Below, piece after piece: positions 7,745 to 18,619 of a stretch of 64,000 nt of DNA. The position numbers and the translations under genes are program-made. The notes under the pieces are model-generated. The model saw only the letters and a program-made list of their open reading frames with translations, did not search any database and had not been told where the DNA came from. Every line of letters begins with the position of its first letter. The first letter of the stretch is position 1. Source of the DNA: Azospirillum lipoferum (lineage in GTDB: Bacteria; Pseudomonadota; Alphaproteobacteria; Azospirillales; Azospirillaceae); NCBI RefSeq assembly GCF_024170005.1, contig NZ_JALJXJ010000009.1:310001-374000 (forward strand). The letters run 5' to 3'.

Positions 7745-9277
7745 ATGCAAGACATTCTGGCCAAGTTGGAGTCCAAGCGCGCCGCGGCGCGGCTGGGCGG
7801 CGGTGAGAAGCGCATCGCCGGCCAGCACGCCAAAGGCAAGCTGACCGCGCGCGAGCGGATCGAGCTGTTCCTCGACGAAGGGTCGTTCGAGGAGTTCGAC
7901 ATGTTCGTCGAACATCGCTGCATCGACTTCGGCATGGAAAACCAGAAGGTTCCGGGCGACGGGGTGGTCACCGGCCACGGCACCGTCAACGGCCGCCTCG
8001 TCTTCGTCTTCAGCCAGGACTTCACGGTCTTCGGCGGCGCGCTGTCGGAAGCGCATGCCGAGAAGATCTGCAAGATCATGGATCAGGCGCTGAAGGTCGG
8101 CGCCCCCGTCATCGGCCTGAACGACAGCGGCGGCGCCCGCATCCAGGAGGGCGTCGCCTCGCTCGGCGGCTACGCCGAGGTGTTCCAGCGCAACGTCGAC
8201 GCCTCGGGCGTCATCCCGCAGATTTCGCTGATCATGGGGCCGTGCGCCGGCGGTGCCGTCTATTCGCCGGCCATGACCGACTTCATCTTCATGGTGAAGG
8301 ACAGCTCCTACATGTTCGTCACCGGCCCCGACGTGGTGAAGACCGTCACCCACGAGGTGGTGACCGCGGAAGAACTGGGCGGCGCCGTCACCCACTCCAC
8401 CAAGTCGGGCGTGGCCGATCTGGCCTTCGAAAACGATGTCGAGGCCCTGCTGCAACTGCGCCGCTTCATCGATTTCCTGCCGTCGTCGAACCGCGAGAAG
8501 GCGCCGGTCCGTCCCTGCGCCGACCCGCTCGACCGCGAGGACTTCTCGCTCGACACGCTGGTGCCGGAGAACCCGAACAAGCCCTACGACATGAAGGAGC
8601 TGATCCTCAAGATCGTCGACGAGGGCGACTTCTTCGAACTCCAGCCGGAATACGCCAAGAACATCCTGATCGGCTTCGCCCGCATGAACGGCTCGACGGT
8701 CGGCATCGTCGCCAACCAGCCGATGGTTCTGGCCGGCTGCCTGGATATCGACAGCTCCAAGAAGGCGGCGCGCTTCGTCCGCTTCTGCGACGCCTTCGAA
8801 ATCCCGATCCTGACCCTGGTCGACGTCCCCGGCTTCATGCCCGGCACGTCGCAGGAATATGGCGGCATCATCAAGCATGGCGCCAAGCTGCTGTACGCGT
8901 ACGCCGAAGCCACCGTACCGAAGGTGACGGTCATCACCCGCAAGGCGTACGGCGGCGCGTACGACGTGATGTCGTCCAAGCATCTGCGCGGCGACGTCAA
9001 CTATGCCTGGCCCTCGGCGGAAATCGCGGTGATGGGCGCCAAGGGCGCCGTCGAGATCATCTTCCGCGGCGACATCGGCGACGCCGAGAAGATCGAGGCA
9101 CGTACGGAAGAGTACAGGCAGAAGTTCGCCAATCCCTTCGTCGCCGCGTCGCGCGGTTACATCGACGACGTCATCATGCCGCACGGAACCCGCCGCCGCA
9201 TCACGAAGGCGCTGTCCATGCTGAAGAACAAGCAGCTCCAGAACCCCTGGCGCAAGCACGACAACATTCCGCTGTGA
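7745..9277 (+). CDS. pccB: propionyl-CoA carboxylase, carboxyltransferase (beta) subunit
   Basis: This 510-residue protein is the biotin-dependent carboxyltransferase that moves CO2 from carboxybiotin to propionyl-CoA, giving methylmalonyl-CoA in the cytoplasm. The crotonase-type N and C halves are complete, with the acyl-CoA loop (GGARIQEGVASLGG) near 130-143 and the biotin-site loop (GGAYDVMSSKHLRGD) near 402-416. Length is normal for the family. The gene follows the PccR-type operator region and is eleven bases ahead of pccA, so the two form one operon. Induction by propionate or odd-chain/branched substrates is expected from the divergent regulator. Confidence 0.95.
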   Translation: MQDILAKLESKRAAARLGGGEKRIAGQHAKGKLTARERIELFLDEGSFEEFDMFVEHRCIDFGMENQKVPGDGVVTGHGTVNGRLVFVFSQDFTVFGGALSEAHAEKICKIMDQALKVGAPVIGLNDSGGARIQEGVASLGGYAEVFQRNVDASGVIPQISLIMGPCAGGAVYSPAMTDFIFMVKDSSYMFVTGPDVVKTVTHEVVTAEELGGAVTHSTKSGVADLAFENDVEALLQLRRFIDFLPSSNREKAPVRPCADPLDREDFSLDTLVPENPNKPYDMKELILKIVDEGDFFELQPEYAKNILIGFARMNGSTVGIVANQPMVLAGCLDIDSSKKAARFVRFCDAFEIPILTLVDVPGFMPGTSQEYGGIIKHGAKLLYAYAEATVPKVTVITRKAYGGAYDVMSSKHLRGDVNYAWPSAEIAVMGAKGAVEIIFRGDIGDAEKIEARTEEYRQKFANPFVAASRGYIDDVIMPHGTRRRITKALSMLKNKQLQNPWRKHDNIPL

Positions 9278-9288
9278 GGGCCGGCAGC

Positions 9289-11282
9289 ATGTTCGAGAAG
9301 ATCCTCATCGCCAACCGTGGCGAGATCGCCTGCCGCGTCATCCGCACGGCACGCCGCATGGGCATCAAGACCGTCGCGGTCTATTCCGACGCCGACAGGA
9401 ACGCGCTCCATGTCGAGATGGCCGACGAGGCCGTCCATATCGGCGCCGCCCCGTCGGCCCAGAGCTATCTGCTGATCGAGAAGATCGTGGAGGCCTGCAA
9501 GCAGACCGGCGCCCAGGCCGTCCATCCCGGCTACGGCTTCCTGTCGGAAAAGCGCGAGTTCCAGGAGGCGCTGGCGGCTGCCGGCATCGCCTTCATCGGC
9601 CCGGACGCCCATGCCATCCAGGCGATGGGCGACAAGATCGAATCCAAGAAGCTGGCGAAGGCGGCCGGCGTCTCCACCGTCCCCGGCTATCTCGGCGTCA
9701 TCGCCGACGACAGCGAGGCGGTGACCATCGCCCGCGACATCGGCTATCCGGTGATGATCAAGGCCTCGGCCGGTGGCGGCGGCAAGGGCATGCGCGTCGC
9801 CTGGAACGACGAGGAGGCGCGCGAGGGCTTCCGCTCGGCCACCAACGAGGCGCGCTCCAGCTTCGCCGACGACCGCGTCTTCGTCGAGAAGTACATCCAG
9901 CAGCCGCGCCACATCGAAATCCAGCTGCTGGCCGACGGGCAGGGCACCTGTCTGTACCTGCACGAGCGCGAATGCTCGATCCAGCGCCGCCACCAGAAGG
10001 TCATCGAGGAGGCGCCGTCGCCCTTCCTCGACGCCGCCACCCGCAAGGCGATGGGCGAGCAGGCGGTGGCACTCGCCAACGCGGTTCAGTACAAGTCGGC
10101 CGGCACGGTCGAATTCATCGTCGATGCCGACCGCAACTTCTACTTCCTGGAGATGAACACCCGCCTTCAGGTCGAGCATCCGGTCACCGAGCTGATCACC
10201 GGCCTCGACCTCGTCGAACTGATGATCCGCGTCGCCGCCGGCGAGAAGCTGACGCTCCGCCAGGAGGATGTGCAGCTGAACGGCTGGGCCGTCGAGGCCC
10301 GCGTCTATGCCGAGGACCCCTTCCGCAACTTCCTGCCCTCGACCGGCCGCCTGACTCATTACCGGCCGCCGGTAGCCATGTCCGCGTCGACACCGGTGTG
10401 TTCGAGGGCGGCGAGATCTCGATGTATTACGACCCGATGATCGCCAAGCTCTGCAGCTGGGGGCAGACGCGCGACGAGGCCATCGCCGAGATGCGCGAGG
10501 CGCTGGACCAGTATTACATCCGCGGCGTCAGCCACAACATCCCGTTCCTGGCCTCGCTGATGGCGAACCAGCGTTTCGTCGACGGGCGGCTGACCACCAA
10601 CTTCATCGCCGAGGAATATCCGACCGGCTTCCACGCCTCCGACCTGCCGCCGGAAGACCCGGCGGTGCTGATCGCAGTGGCGGCGGTGATCCACCGCAGC
10701 CTGAACGACCGCGACATCCAGATCTCCGGCAAGATGGCCGGCAACAAGGTGACCGTGCGCGACGACTGGGTGGTGGTGCTGGACGGCACCCAGCATCCGG
10801 TGCACCTGCATCCGGCGGATGGCAATGCGCAGCGCATCGGCTACACCGTCGAGGTCGACGGCACGCGCCATACGGTGCTGAGCGACTGGCGGATCGGCGA
10901 GCCGCTGTTCCGCGGCACGGTGAACGGCACGGCCGTCTGCGTGCAGATCGACCGGGTCGGCATCGGCTACCGCCTGCACCACAGCGGCTCGCAGGCGGTG
11001 GTCAAGGTGCTGACGCCGAAGGCGGCCAAGCTGGACGCCCTGATGCCGGTCAAGGCGCCGCCGGACATGTCGAAGTTCCTGCTGTCGCCGATGCCGGGCC
11101 TGCTGGTGTCGCTGGCGGTGTCGGAAGGCCAGGAGGTCAAGGCCGGCGAGGTGCTGGCCGTGGTCGAGGCGATGAAGATGGAGAACATTCTGCGCGCCGC
11201 GCAGGACGGAACGGTCGCGAAAATCCACGCAGCTCCGGGCAGCAGCCTGGCGGTCGATCAGAAGATCGTGGAATTCGCGTAA
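9289..11282 (+). pseudogene. pccA: propionyl-CoA carboxylase biotin-carrying (alpha) subunit, interrupted by one frameshift
   Basis: The gene encodes the biotin carboxylase plus biotin carrier subunit, about 664 residues in all. The first frame (9289 to about 10371) carries the ATP-grasp biotin carboxylase (GGGGKGMR, EMNTRLQVEHPVTE). At YRPP, near 10363-10374, the frame is lost. The second frame resumes at once with GSHVRVDTGVFEGGE and runs to the stop at 11282, carrying the biotin site VVEAMKMENIL. Both halves are fully conserved and nothing else is missing. One missing base (CCGGTAGC read as CCGGGTAGC) or a 4-base loss would repair it. This could be a real inactivating mutation, but a sequencing or assembly slip in a G/C run is at least as likely. 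Confidence 0.9.
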
Positions 11283-11326
11283 CCGTATAACAATAAGAAA
11301 CGCAATCGAGAGGAAGCGTCGCCCCT

Positions 11327-11364
11327 GCCCCCTTCCACCGGCCGTCCGTCCGGCGGAAGGGGGC
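11327..11364. terminator. GC-rich hairpin after pccA
   Basis: GCCCCCTTCC at 11327-11336 pairs with GGAAGGGGGC at 11355-11364, ten perfect base pairs with an 18-base loop that itself holds CCGG pairs. It lies 45 bases after the pccA stop and 60 bases before the mutase start. No T-run follows, so it may stabilise the pccBA mRNA rather than terminate it. Confidence 0.5.
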
Positions 11365-11423
11365 ATCGGGGGGAAACGCACTGCCAACACCCTGCGCCCA
11401 TAAGAAGCCATCAGGAGGCGTCG

Positions 11424-13576
<2,153 letters not shown>

Positions 13577-13577
<1 letters not shown>

Positions 13578-13756
13578 TGTCGTCCAAGGATCGGCATGAC
13601 CCCTCGGCTTCGGAGGCTTGCACACACCGCGAGCGAGCGCGTATGACCGAAGCCGAGAAGCAACGCTGGACTGAGGAAAACCGTGGAGCCTTCAAGGCTT
13701 ACGATGAGTTGGTCGACAAATACGGCCTTTTCGGCAACGGTAAGCGCCTGTTCTAA
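13577..13756 (+). CDS. CcdA-like antitoxin C-terminal remnant, no toxin partner
   Basis: The last 37 residues (QRWTEENRGAFKAYDELVDK followed by GLFGNGKRLF) match the toxin-neutralising tail of CcdA-family antitoxins. The ribbon-helix-helix DNA-binding part that should precede it is absent; the upstream residues are polar and look random. The ATG at 13577 overlaps the mutase stop (TGATG), which would couple translation; an internal ATG at 13643 gives a 37-residue product. No ccdB-like gene follows, only palindromic repeats. It is either a solitary antitoxin tail that can still bind a toxin made elsewhere, or decaying debris. Confidence 0.55.
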
Positions 13757-13763
13757 AGGCCGT

Positions 13764-13930
13764 CTCCCTCTCCCCCCCGGGGAGAGGGTCGGGGTGAGGG
13801 GGATCCGCTTCGAGGATTCTTCAACCATCGCGCAGTCCCTCACCCGGCTGCTGCGCAGTCACCCTCTCCCGCAAGCGGGCGAGGGTCGGCCCCCCTCACC
13901 CGGCCGGCACAGCCGGCCGACCTCTCCCCA
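13764..13930. repeat. cluster of palindromic repeats, copy 1 of the composite family
   Basis: A perfect palindrome of the form CCCTCTCCCC/GGGGAGAGGG sits at 13766-13788 and is followed by GGGGTGAGGGGG. Downstream lie CCCTCACCC, a second palindrome with the loop GCAAGC (13862-13885) and CGGCCGGC-ACA-GCCGGCCG (13901-13919). This copy is more degenerate than those at 14734, 38383 and 43883. Together with copy 2 it flanks the PD-(D/E)XK-type gene. It fills the 267-base gap before that gene. Confidence 0.75.
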
Positions 13931-14023
13931 CTTTCGGCGGTTCTTCGATCCGCCTGTCGCATCAGCGCAAACGAAGTTTGCGCGTGAGCGGGGGGGAGAG
14001 GCGGATTTGCGGACCTTCGGTGG

Positions 14024-14761
14024 ATGACCGTCACCGCCGAAACCGACCTCTACGCCCCCGTCAAAGCCTTTCTCGAAGCCCAGGGCTACGACGTGAAGGC
14101 GGAGATCCGCGGCTGCGATCTCGTCGCCACGCGCGGCGGCGAGCCACCGGTGATCGTCGAACTGAAGAAGCGCTTCACCCTCGACCTCGTGCTCCAGGGC
14201 GTTGACCGGCTGGCGGTCAGCGACAGCGTCTATCTCGCCGTGCCGCAGCCGGGGCGCAAGGCCACCGGGGCCTCTCCCCTGGACGGTGACGTGAAGAAGC
14301 TCTGCCGGCGGCTGGGGCTCGGCCTGCTGATGGTCGATCCGGGGCTGGCGGAGGGGCGGCAGGTCACCGTGCTGCTCGACCCTATTCCTTACACCCCGCG
14401 CAAGGACAAAAAGCGCGCCCACCGCCTGCTGGGGGAGCATGCCCGCCGGGTCGGCGATCCCAACCGGGGTGGCTCCACCCGTGTCGCCATCGTCACCGCC
14501 TATCGCCAGGACGCGCTGCGCATCGCCCGTATGCTGCGCGACGGGCCGCTGACCGTCGCGGCCCTGCGCAAGGCGGGGGCGCCGAAGGATGTCGGACCGA
14601 TGCTGCTGCGCAACGTCTATGGCTGGTTCGAGCGGGTCGGGCGCGGCACCTACGCGCTGACCCCGGCGGGCGTGCAGGGGGTCGAGGCCTTCGCCCATGC
14701 GCTGGCGGAAGACAGTTCCCAATCCGTTATAGTCCCCTCTCCCCCCCGGGGAGAGGGTTAG
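14024..14761 (+). CDS. DUF2161-type putative PD-(D/E)XK phosphodiesterase
   Basis: The 245-residue protein has the PD-(D/E)XK core in its first 50 residues: a D in GCDLVATRGG and, one strand later, VIVELKKRF with E and K. These match the DUF2161 family of predicted nucleases. The C-terminal half contains a winged-helix-like segment (DGPLTVAALRKAGAPKDVGP). The last nine residues (PSPPRGEG and the stop) are encoded by the palindromic repeat that begins at 14734, so insertion of the repeat has replaced the original C-terminus. The role is unknown; nuclease activity is inferred from the motif. Repeats of the same family lie on both sides. Confidence 0.75.
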   Translation: MTVTAETDLYAPVKAFLEAQGYDVKAEIRGCDLVATRGGEPPVIVELKKRFTLDLVLQGVDRLAVSDSVYLAVPQPGRKATGASPLDGDVKKLCRRLGLGLLMVDPGLAEGRQVTVLLDPIPYTPRKDKKRAHRLLGEHARRVGDPNRGGSTRVAIVTAYRQDALRIARMLRDGPLTVAALRKAGAPKDVGPMLLRNVYGWFERVGRGTYALTPAGVQGVEAFAHALAEDSSQSVIVPSPPRGEG

Positions 14762-14847
14762 GGTGAGGGGGACGCGTTGCGGGACCTTTGGGAAATCCAC
14801 GCGGTGCATCCCCCTTACCCCGACCCTCTCCCGGGGGGAAGAGGGGG
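14734..14847. repeat. composite palindromic repeat, copy 2
   Basis: The left arm CCCCTCTCCCCC/GGGGAGAGGG (14734-14757) is followed by TTAGGGTGAGGGGG. A 30-base centre with its own imperfect dyad (GCGGGACC...GCGG) comes next, then CCCCCTTACCCC and the right palindrome (14824-14845). The whole is a 114-base inverted pair of palindromes, the architecture of a BIME. It supplies the stop codon of the preceding gene. Confidence 0.85.
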
Positions 14848-14934
14848 ATATACCCGGCCAGGGCGTGACACCCCGCACAGCCAAGCCTATGATTAGTGTT
14901 CCCAATCCACAATCACACCAAGCTGGAGCCCGCT

Positions 14935-15561
14935 TTGTCGGACTACATCAGCAATCTCGTCGTCTTTTTCGTCGTCGTCGATCCGCCGGGGCTGGTGCCG
15001 CTGTTCATCGCGTTGACCCGCGGCTTCGACGACCGGCACAAGCGGATCATCGCGTTGCGCGGCACCGCCATCGCCTTTGTCGTCCTGGTCTTCTTCGCCT
15101 ATTTCGGCAAGGTCGTGCTGGAAACGCTGTCCATCGAGATGCCGGCCTTCCGCATCGCCGGCGGGGCGCTCCTGTTCTGGATCGCCTTCGAGATGCTGTT
15201 CGCCAAACGCTCCGAACGCAAGGAGCGCGATACCGGCGAGGCGATGACCGACGAGGACGCCCACGACGTCGCCGTCTTCCCGCTGGCGGTGCCGCTGATC
15301 GCCGGGCCGGGCGCCATCACCTCGATCCTGCTGCTGATGGACCGCGTCGGCACCACGGCGGCGGGACAGGTCAGCGTCCTGGGTGCGGCGGCGACGGTGA
15401 TCGGCGGGGTGACGCTGATCCTGCTGGGCGCCGACCGGGTGGGCCGTCTGCTGGGCCGCACGGTGATCCACACGGTCAGCCGGGTGCTGGGCATCGTACT
15501 GGCGGCGCTGGCGGCGCAGACGGTGATTTCCGGCATCACCGCGGTCTATCCGCCCCACTGA
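14935..15561 (+). CDS. MarC-family integral membrane protein
   Basis: The 208-residue protein has six hydrophobic segments arranged as in the MarC/UPF0056 family. They include the conserved VVDPPGLVPLF near the N-terminus and FPLAVPLIAGPGAI in the middle. The function of the family is not established, and the old link to multiple antibiotic resistance was withdrawn. I chose the TTG at 14935 because GGAG lies six bases before it; a GTG at 14896 would add a polar N-terminal extension. It is a single gene, facing the HxlR regulator. Confidence 0.85.
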   Translation: MSDYISNLVVFFVVVDPPGLVPLFIALTRGFDDRHKRIIALRGTAIAFVVLVFFAYFGKVVLETLSIEMPAFRIAGGALLFWIAFEMLFAKRSERKERDTGEAMTDEDAHDVAVFPLAVPLIAGPGAITSILLLMDRVGTTAAGQVSVLGAAATVIGGVTLILLGADRVGRLLGRTVIHTVSRVLGIVLAALAAQTVISGITAVYPPH

Positions 15562-15585
15562 TCGCCGGGCGCCTAAGGGCTGAGA

Positions 15586-16068
15586 CTACCGTCGGGCAGG
15601 CCGCGCAGACAGTCCAGGCTCCTGCCTTGGGGCAAGCCGGAACTCGCGGGAGCCGAGAGCGCGACCGTCCTGGGCCAGCAGCCGCAATTTGGCGAGCGGC
15701 AGTCCGCTTGGTTTGTCGACCACCGCGATGTCAAGTTCACCGGGCTCGAAGCAGTTTTCCTCACCCCATTGCCAGAGCGCAATGAGGATGACATGGAGTT
15801 GCTCCCCCTTCGGGGTGAGCACGTAAAGGTGACTGAGCGCGGAGTCCGGGTCCGGCTCGATGACGAATATTCCATTGTCGACCAGCTTCTTGAGGCGGCT
15901 TGAAAGGATATTTTTCGCAAGCCCCAAGCTCTTCTGAAATTCGCCGAATCTCTGCTTTCCTCCGAAGGATTCGCGCACGATCAGCAGCGACCACCAATCG
16001 CCGATGACCTGAAGGGCACGCGCGATCCCGCAGTTCGCCTGCCCCAGGTCCTTGCGCTTGCCCTTCAT
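15586..16068 (-). CDS. HxlR-family transcriptional regulator
   Basis: The 160-residue protein carries the HxlR winged helix: C-G-I-A at position 13-16, then DWWSLLIVRESFGG, RFGEFQKSLGLAKNILSSRL and the wing LTPKGEQL. HxlR proteins sense reactive electrophiles and often control a neighbouring flavin-dependent ene-reductase. The N-terminal Cys (C13) is the usual sensing residue. It is divergent from the gene at 16190, and between them lies a 20-bp direct repeat that is a good operator. A remnant of an Old Yellow Enzyme gene lies beyond the divergent gene, which fits the usual partnership. Confidence 0.9.
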   Translation of the reverse strand: MKGKRKDLGQANCGIARALQVIGDWWSLLIVRESFGGKQRFGEFQKSLGLAKNILSSRLKKLVDNGIFVIEPDPDSALSHLYVLTPKGEQLHVILIALWQWGEENCFEPGELDIAVVDKPSGLPLAKLRLLAQDGRALGSREFRLAPRQEPGLSARPARR

Positions 16069-16096
16069 TCGGTTCTCCGTTCGCCGCGATCAATAG

Positions 16097-16153
16097 GGTT
16101 GCAAAGTTAAACCATTTCGGTCAGATGTCGAGAGGTTGCAAAGTTAAACCATT
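16097..16153. promoter_or_regulatory. duplicated 20-bp operator between hxlR-type gene and divergent gene
   Basis: GGTTGCAAAGTTAAACCATT occurs at 16097-16116 and, without mismatch, at 16134-16153. The period is 37 bases, about three and a half helical turns. Each copy has GGTT...AACC dyad ends, as expected for a dimeric winged-helix regulator. The pair lies 29-85 bases ahead of the HxlR gene and 37-93 bases ahead of the rightward gene, so one regulator could repress both. Confidence 0.75.
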
Positions 16154-16189
16154 CGGCGCGGATGCCCGTGCCGGAAACGGAGGCATGGA

Positions 16190-16912
16190 ATGAGTGACCT
16201 GTTGGAACTTGCTGTTTCGGCGCATGGCGGTTGGGACCGCTGGCAGAGGGTCAGGACGGTGAGCGCGCATGTCTCGATCGGCGGCGGCGTCTGGCATCTC
16301 AAGGGCTGGCCGGACGTGTTCAGGGACGCTCGGGTCTCGATCGACCCTCACAGGCAGCACACCGAGTATTCGCCCTTCGTCCAGGCTGGCCGGCGCACGC
16401 TGTTCGACGCCGGGCGCACGGCGGTCGTGACCGATGAAGGGGAGGTCGTCGAGCAGCGTGAGGAAGCGAGGAAGGCGTTCGCGGGCCATACCCTGACGAC
16501 GCCGTGGGATGCCCAGCATCTGATCTACTTCACCGGCTACGCCATGTGGACCTACCTGACCACGCCCTTTCTCTTCAAGCTCCCGGGGGTCGAGAGCGAG
16601 GAAGTCGAACCCTGGGTGACGGAAGAGGGAGAGACGTGGCGCCGTCTGAAGGTGACGTTCCCGTCGGGCATCGAGACGCACTCGACCGAGCAGACCTTCT
16701 ATTTCGACGCCTCGGGGATTCTTCAGCGTCATGACTACAGCGCGGATGTCCTGGGCGGGACGTCGAGCGCCAATTACGCGACGGAACACAGGACGTTCGG
16801 CGGTTTCGTCTTCCCGACCAGGCGGCGCGTATATGCGATCGGCGAGAACAACCTGCCCCTGCGTGAGCGCGTGGCGGTTGCCATCGACTTCCTCACCGTC
16901 GACGTGGTGTGA
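16190..16912 (+). CDS. conserved hypothetical protein, LolA/LppX-like fold suspected
   Basis: The 240-residue protein has no signal peptide and no catalytic motif that I recognise. It is rich in beta-strand patterns with Trp/Tyr (GGVWHLKGWPDVFRDARVSI; QTFYFDASGILQRHDYSADV), which recall proteins of the LolA/LppX superfamily that bind small hydrophobic ligands. It begins right after the duplicated operator, so it is probably a target of the divergent HxlR regulator. A role in handling an electrophilic or hydrophobic compound is inferred from that context only. Confidence 0.65.
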   Translation: MSDLLELAVSAHGGWDRWQRVRTVSAHVSIGGGVWHLKGWPDVFRDARVSIDPHRQHTEYSPFVQAGRRTLFDAGRTAVVTDEGEVVEQREEARKAFAGHTLTTPWDAQHLIYFTGYAMWTYLTTPFLFKLPGVESEEVEPWVTEEGETWRRLKVTFPSGIETHSTEQTFYFDASGILQRHDYSADVLGGTSSANYATEHRTFGGFVFPTRRRVYAIGENNLPLRERVAVAIDFLTVDVV

Positions 16913-16953
16913 GAGGGGATCTGTCGATGGCCTGATCAGCTCCCTTTTCACCT

Positions 16954-17080
16954 TTGAAGCTCGGCGCCGGGTTCGACGATGTCGAGCTTCACGGGGCGAA
17001 CGGCTGCCTCATCGACCAGGTCCTGCGGTCGAACACGAATCAACGGACGGATTGCTATGGCGGCTCGATAATACCTTGTT
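16954..17080 (+). pseudogene. Old Yellow Enzyme (NADH:flavin oxidoreductase) fragment
   Basis: About 40 residues read as GAGFDDVELHGANGCLIDQ, then a VLRSNTNQRTD-YGGSI segment. This is the highly conserved central block of the Old Yellow Enzyme family, with the active-site HGAN and the following NxRxDxYGGS. Nothing before or after extends the match and no start is credible. It is a broken remnant of an ene-reductase next to an HxlR regulator, its common controller. The rest of the 304-base gap (16913-17216) holds nothing else I can identify. Confidence 0.8.
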
Positions 17081-17216
17081 CTGTCGGGTTTAAGACTGAA
17101 AGACTAGTCCCCCTTTCCGCGGCAGTCGCCCACCCTACATCGCCTCCTGCCACGCCGGCGCCGGCTATTGTTCCGGTGCCGGCGTATCATCGCGCCCAAC
17201 AAAAGAGGCGGCGGCC

Positions 17217-18614
17217 ATGGAACTCGATCCATTGATCCTGTCGCGAATCCAGTTCGCGTTCACGATCTCCTTCCACATCCTGTTTCCCAGCTTTACCGTG
17301 GGACTTGCCTGTTGGATCGCGCTGCTCGAAGCGCTGTGGGTCGGCACCGGCAAGGGCATCTACCGCAGCCTGTCGGAGTTCTGGACCCGCATCTTCGCCC
17401 TGTCCTTCGGGCTGGGCGTGGTGTCGGGCATCGTCATGTCCTACCAGTTCGGCACCAACTGGAGCCGCTGGTCCGACACGGTGGGCAACGTCCTTGGTCC
17501 GCTGATCCAGTACGAGGTGGTGACCGCCTTCTTCCTGGAGGCCGCCTTCCTCGGCATCCTGCTGTTCGGGCGCGACCGGGTGCCGCGTGGCATCCACCTG
17601 ATGGCGGCCTGTCTGGTGGCGCTGGGCACGCTGCTGTCGTCCTTCTGGATCCTGTCGGCCAACAGCTGGATGCACACCCCGGCCGGCTTCGAGATCCAGG
17701 ACGGACGTTACTTCGTCACCGATTGGTGGCAGGTGGTGTTCAACCCGTCCTTCCCCTATCGCCTGACCCACATGGTGACGGCGATGTTCCTGACCACCAG
17801 CTTCGTCGTCGCCGGCATCAGCGCCTTCTACCTGCTGAAGCGCCGCCATTCCGACCATGCGAAGCTGGGGCTCGGCATGGCGCTCGGCCTCATCACCGTG
17901 CTGGCGCCCTTGCAGATTTTCCTCGGCGACCAGCATGGGCTGAACACGCTGGAGCATCAGCCGGCCAAGATCGCCGCGATGGAAGGCAACTGGGAAGGCG
18001 GCCCGCGTGCGCCGCTGGTGCTGTTCGCCATCCCTGACGTGAAGGCGGAGACCAACCATCTGGAGATCGGCATCCCTGCCCTGTCCAGCCTGATCCTGAC
18101 CCACGACTTCAACGGCACGGTCCCCGGCCTGAAGCAGTTCCCGGCCGATCAGCGCCCCGATCCGCGCATCATCTTCTGGACCTTCCGTCTGATGGTCGGC
18201 ATCGGCATGTTGATGCTGACGGTGGCGGTGGTGCATCTGGTGCTGCGTTTCCGCGGCCGGCTCTACAGCAGCGACTGGTTCCACCGCATCCTGGTCGGCT
18301 GCATGCCCATCGGCTTTGTCGCCATCCTGGCCGGCTGGTTCACCACCGAGATCGGACGCCAGCCCTGGGTCGTCTACGGCCATCTGCGCACCGCCGACGC
18401 GGTGACGCCGTCGCTGACGGTGGAGGCGGCGCTGGTCTCGCTGATCTCCTTCGTCGTCGCCTACGCCATCATCTACGGCGCCGGCACCTATTACCTGATC
18501 CGCCTGCTGCGCACTGGTCCGACGCACATCCACGATGCGAAGCAGCCGCCGGAGGCGCAGCGGCCCAAGCGGCCGCTGTCGGCTGCCGACCAGTCCATCG
18601 AAGCCGCGGAGTAA
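17217..18614 (+). CDS. cydA: cytochrome bd-type quinol oxidase subunit I, cyanide-insensitive (short Q-loop) type
   Basis: Subunit I binds the haems and oxidises quinol at the membrane, passing electrons to oxygen. The sequence has the haem-ligand His at residue 20 (SFHILFP), the acidic pair in the fourth helix region (QYEVVTAFFLEAAFLGI) and the quinol site GWFTTEIGRQPWVVYG. The 465-residue length and compact loop between the middle helices place it with the short Q-loop, CioA-like oxidases. cydB follows five bases after its stop. No cydDC assembly ABC transporter and no CydX-like small protein are visible here. Confidence 0.95.
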   Translation: MELDPLILSRIQFAFTISFHILFPSFTVGLACWIALLEALWVGTGKGIYRSLSEFWTRIFALSFGLGVVSGIVMSYQFGTNWSRWSDTVGNVLGPLIQYEVVTAFFLEAAFLGILLFGRDRVPRGIHLMAACLVALGTLLSSFWILSANSWMHTPAGFEIQDGRYFVTDWWQVVFNPSFPYRLTHMVTAMFLTTSFVVAGISAFYLLKRRHSDHAKLGLGMALGLITVLAPLQIFLGDQHGLNTLEHQPAKIAAMEGNWEGGPRAPLVLFAIPDVKAETNHLEIGIPALSSLILTHDFNGTVPGLKQFPADQRPDPRIIFWTFRLMVGIGMLMLTVAVVHLVLRFRGRLYSSDWFHRILVGCMPIGFVAILAGWFTTEIGRQPWVVYGHLRTADAVTPSLTVEAALVSLISFVVAYAIIYGAGTYYLIRLLRTGPTHIHDAKQPPEAQRPKRPLSAADQSIEAAE

Positions 18615-18619
18615 CCCCC

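Noticed and set aside
13757..14023. A ccdB toxin gene after the CcdA-like tail
   Set aside because: All frames in the gap were read. They consist of palindromic repeats without a CcdB-like sequence.
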